Positions 39,629 to 41,123 of a DNA stretch of 41,123 nucleotides are shown piece after piece. Made by a program: the position numbers and the translations under genes. A model generated the notes under the pieces. The model made no database searches, was not told where the DNA came from, and saw only the letters and a list, made by a program, of their open reading frames with translations. This DNA is from JAYGED01 sp046582565 (GTDB lineage Bacteria > Pseudomonadota > Alphaproteobacteria > JAAXGF01), in contig JAYGED010000069.1 of NCBI GenBank assembly GCA_046582565.1, positions 1 to 41,123 on the forward strand. Direction: 5' to 3'. Position 1 is the first letter of the stretch; the number at the start of each line of letters is the position of its first letter.

Positions 39629-40669
39629 ATGGTTAACTGGGCCAGACGATATCTCTTCAGCCTGGCTTTCGGCGCTTTGGCCGTGTCCGCTTTGTCGGCG
39701 CCGCCCGTCGAGGCCGCCGCTTCAGCTGTGATCATCATGTATCACCGCTTCGGCGAGGAAGCCCTGCCCTCGACCAACATCAGATACGATCAGTTCGAGG
39801 CGCAGCTCGCGGAACTCGTCACCGGCGGCTACAGCGTATTACCCCTGCCCGATATTATCGCGGCGCTGCGCGCCGGTGCGCCGCTTCCCGACAAGACCAT
39901 TGGGATCACCGTCGACGATGCGTATAGCTCGGTCTACGAACAGGCCTGGCCCCGGCTCAAGGCGGCTGGTTTTCCCTTCACCCTGTTTGTATCGACCGAC
40001 CCTGTCGACGGCAGGACCCATGGCATCATGAGCTGGGATCAAATTCGCGAACTTGCCGATGACGGCGTCACGATCGGCCATCACGGCGCCAGCCATGCCC
40101 ATATGGCGGGCCGCGACGAGACGCTTAACGCCGCCGATATCGCCAAGGCGACCGGACGGTTCAGAGCCGAGCTTGGGCGAACCCCCGAGCTTTTCGCCTA
40201 TCCTTACGGCGAATCCAGCCTCGAGCTTCAGGGCATGATCGCAGAGGCGGGCTTCATCGCCGCCTTCGGCCAGCAGTCGGGGGTGGCCCACGACGCCGAA
40301 AATATCTTTGTTCTGCCGCGCTTCGCCTTGAATGAATCCTACGGCGATATCGAGCGTTTCAAATTGATCTCGCTGACCCTGGCCTTGCCGGTGTCCGACG
40401 TAACGCCGAGGGATTCGCTGCTTGGACCCAATCCGCCGCTGATCGGTTTCACGGTGGCCGAGGGCCTCAAGAGGCTGGACCAGCTCAATTGTTTTGCATC
40501 CGGTCAGGGAGCCGTTGATATTGAACGCCTGGGCGCACGCCGTTTCGAAGTCCGGCTCAAGGCGCCGCTCCCACCCGGACGGTCGCGCCTCAACTGCACC
40601 ATGCCCGGCCGCGAAGGCCGGTTTCGCTGGTTCGGCATGCAGTTCCTCGTGCCGCAGTCGCAGCCCTAA
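39629..40669 (+). CDS. Exported polysaccharide deacetylase family protein
   Basis: 346-residue protein from ATG 39629 with a signal peptide (YLFSLAFGALAVSALSAPPVEA). The NodB-type carbohydrate esterase domain has VIIMYHRFGE, the catalytic/metal Asp pair ITVDDAY (Asp96, Asp97), the HHGASH metal motif (His152, His156) and FAYPYGESS. The C-terminal 100 residues form an extra beta-rich domain of unknown role. It would act on a cell-surface or environmental polysaccharide; the substrate is unknown. The stop is followed by a palindrome-rich region. Confidence 0.9.
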   Translation: MVNWARRYLFSLAFGALAVSALSAPPVEAAASAVIIMYHRFGEEALPSTNIRYDQFEAQLAELVTGGYSVLPLPDIIAALRAGAPLPDKTIGITVDDAYSSVYEQAWPRLKAAGFPFTLFVSTDPVDGRTHGIMSWDQIRELADDGVTIGHHGASHAHMAGRDETLNAADIAKATGRFRAELGRTPELFAYPYGESSLELQGMIAEAGFIAAFGQQSGVAHDAENIFVLPRFALNESYGDIERFKLISLTLALPVSDVTPRDSLLGPNPPLIGFTVAEGLKRLDQLNCFASGQGAVDIERLGARRFEVRLKAPLPPGRSRLNCTMPGREGRFRWFGMQFLVPQSQP

Positions 40670-40680
40670 AGCGGGCTGCT

Positions 40681-40800
40681 GCTTTTTAAGAGATTGCGTT
40701 CAGGCGTCACGCAGACTTTAGCCGCTCAATGCGGCTTTGCGGATTTTAAGAAGTGACGTTCAAGCGCCACTAGGGCTTTAGCCGCTCAATGCGGCTTTGC
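40681..40800. repeat. 60-bp tandem duplication with internal hairpin
   Basis: Two adjacent 60-base units (40681-40740 and 40741-40800) agree at about 48 of 60 positions and are identical over the last 25 bases. Each contains the stem-loop GCCGC-TCAAT-GCGGC. They begin 11 bases after the polysaccharide deacetylase stop, so the first hairpin could end its transcript. Confidence 0.8.
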
Positions 40801-40843
40801 GGCATTCGCCGCGCTCTGCGTTCGATGGTTGGGTGGGGCAGCA

Positions 40844-40946
40844 TTCTTCGACCGTAACGGTCGGAGAAGCAAGCCCGCAAAGCGGGCCGCCGGCTTACCC
40901 GGCGTGAGCCTGCGTGGCGTTTGAACGCAGGTCGCCTTCGGCGACC
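40844..40946. repeat. Array of extragenic palindromes next to the IS
   Basis: Five stem-loops follow each other in about 100 bases: TTCTTCGACCG-TAA-CGGTCGGAGAA (one wobble), GCCCGC-AAA-GCGGGC, CGCCGG-cttac-CCGGCG, CCTGCGT with ACGCAGG, and GGTCGCC-TTC-GGCGACC. The last is followed by an A-rich run ending at the IS boundary. No coding sequence is evident. The region from 40670 to 40960 holds only this and the 60-bp repeat. Confidence 0.75.
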
Positions 40947-40960
40947 GCATAAAAATAAAA

Positions 40961-41123
40961 GGGGCTGACATAGATAAGCTCGAAGTAATCACATTTTGGC
41001 CTATTGCGTTAGAACCTTCAACAGATTGGCTGTAGGCCGGTAGTTGAAGCGCCACTCACATTCCTTGAGATAGAGATGGAAGTGGTGCTTGGGGATGCCA
41101 TTGTAACGGCGGAGATGGCGCTT
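40961..41123 (-). mobile_element. IS1595-family insertion sequence, 3' end (partial)
   Basis: The element begins with GGGGCTGACATAGATAA at 40961-40977, the exact inverse of the repeat at 124-140. Inside it the C-terminal part of a transposase is read on the minus strand. It continues beyond the right edge of the window. It has the same orientation as the left copy, so the two could be identical copies flanking this segment. Confidence 0.85.
41001..41123 (-). CDS. IS1595-family transposase, C-terminal fragment
   Basis: The last 40 codons of a transposase end at TAG 41001-41003. The peptide contains RRYNGIPKHHFHLYLKECE and then WRFNYRP, the conserved end of the ISXO2-like DDE domain, in which the final acidic residue and a WRF(N)xR stretch are typical. 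The N-terminal part of the same family is at 1-100, but the middle of the gene is absent from the window. Confidence 0.85.
   Translation of the reverse strand, partial: KRHLRRYNGIPKHHFHLYLKECEWRFNYRPTANLLKVLTQ

Noticed and set aside
141..40960. Composite transposon bounded by the two IS copies
   Set aside because: The segment holds essential core genes in conserved order, not cargo; shared IS ends at contig borders are better explained by assembly breaks.

Overview
The window is 41 kb of GC-rich DNA from an alphaproteobacterium, most likely a Rhodospirillales-like lineage. The evidence is the gene content and order: mutM-ubiE-ubiB-coaBC-dut-moeB, rimP-nusA-ylxR-infB-rbfA-truB-rpsO-pnp, tsaB-rimI and fur-miaB-phoH-ybeY-corC-lnt-metK-trmB, together with Irr, MucR, FabA/FabB and the ornithine-lipid pair OlsB/OlsA. 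Most of the window is core housekeeping sequence. Both ends lie inside copies of one IS1595-type insertion sequence: 1-140 holds the 5' end and 40961-41123 the 3' end, in the same orientation with an identical 17-bp terminal repeat. The contig therefore probably stops where this repeat could not be assembled.

Layout. 154-8231: DNA repair (mutM), ubiquinone synthesis (an HTH-UbiE fusion and UbiB), an M20 amidohydrolase, CoaBC, dUTPase, MoeB and a DsrE-like protein. 8286-11308: a small conserved protein, a class C beta-lactamase-like hydrolase, a 2-hydroxyacid dehydrogenase and an SH3 protein. 11310-14503: a 7-bp repeat block, DUF3501, a CCG-type Fe-S protein, rubrerythrin and Irr; the last three are each broken by a different small mutation. 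14595-17992: fabB, a fused fabI-fabA and a glycerophosphodiesterase. 18056-27423: the translation/transcription/RNA-decay operon. 27575-36948: trmB, metK, and a tightly coupled run fur-olsB-olsA-miaB-phoH-ybeY-corC-lnt. 37036-40669: mucR, a TusA-like protein, rimI, tsaB, a VanX-like dipeptidase and a polysaccharide deacetylase. 40681-40946: a dense array of palindromes up to the right IS copy.

Most notable. (1) An XRE-type helix-turn-helix domain is fused in frame to the ubiquinone methyltransferase UbiE. A 23-bp operator-like palindrome lies just upstream, and a second copy of its core lies inside coaBC, so this may be a self-regulating biosynthetic enzyme. (2) Enoyl-ACP reductase (FabI) is fused to 3-hydroxydecanoyl-ACP dehydratase/isomerase (FabA) in one 464-residue protein, with all catalytic residues kept, and is translationally coupled to fabB. 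(3) The Irr / rubrerythrin / Fe-S protein locus carries three independent lesions. (4) Short tandem duplications recur across the window, and several fall on gene ends or break genes. Lesser oddities are a MutM zinc finger missing its fourth cysteine and a trmB with no AUG, GUG or UUG start for its conserved N-terminus.
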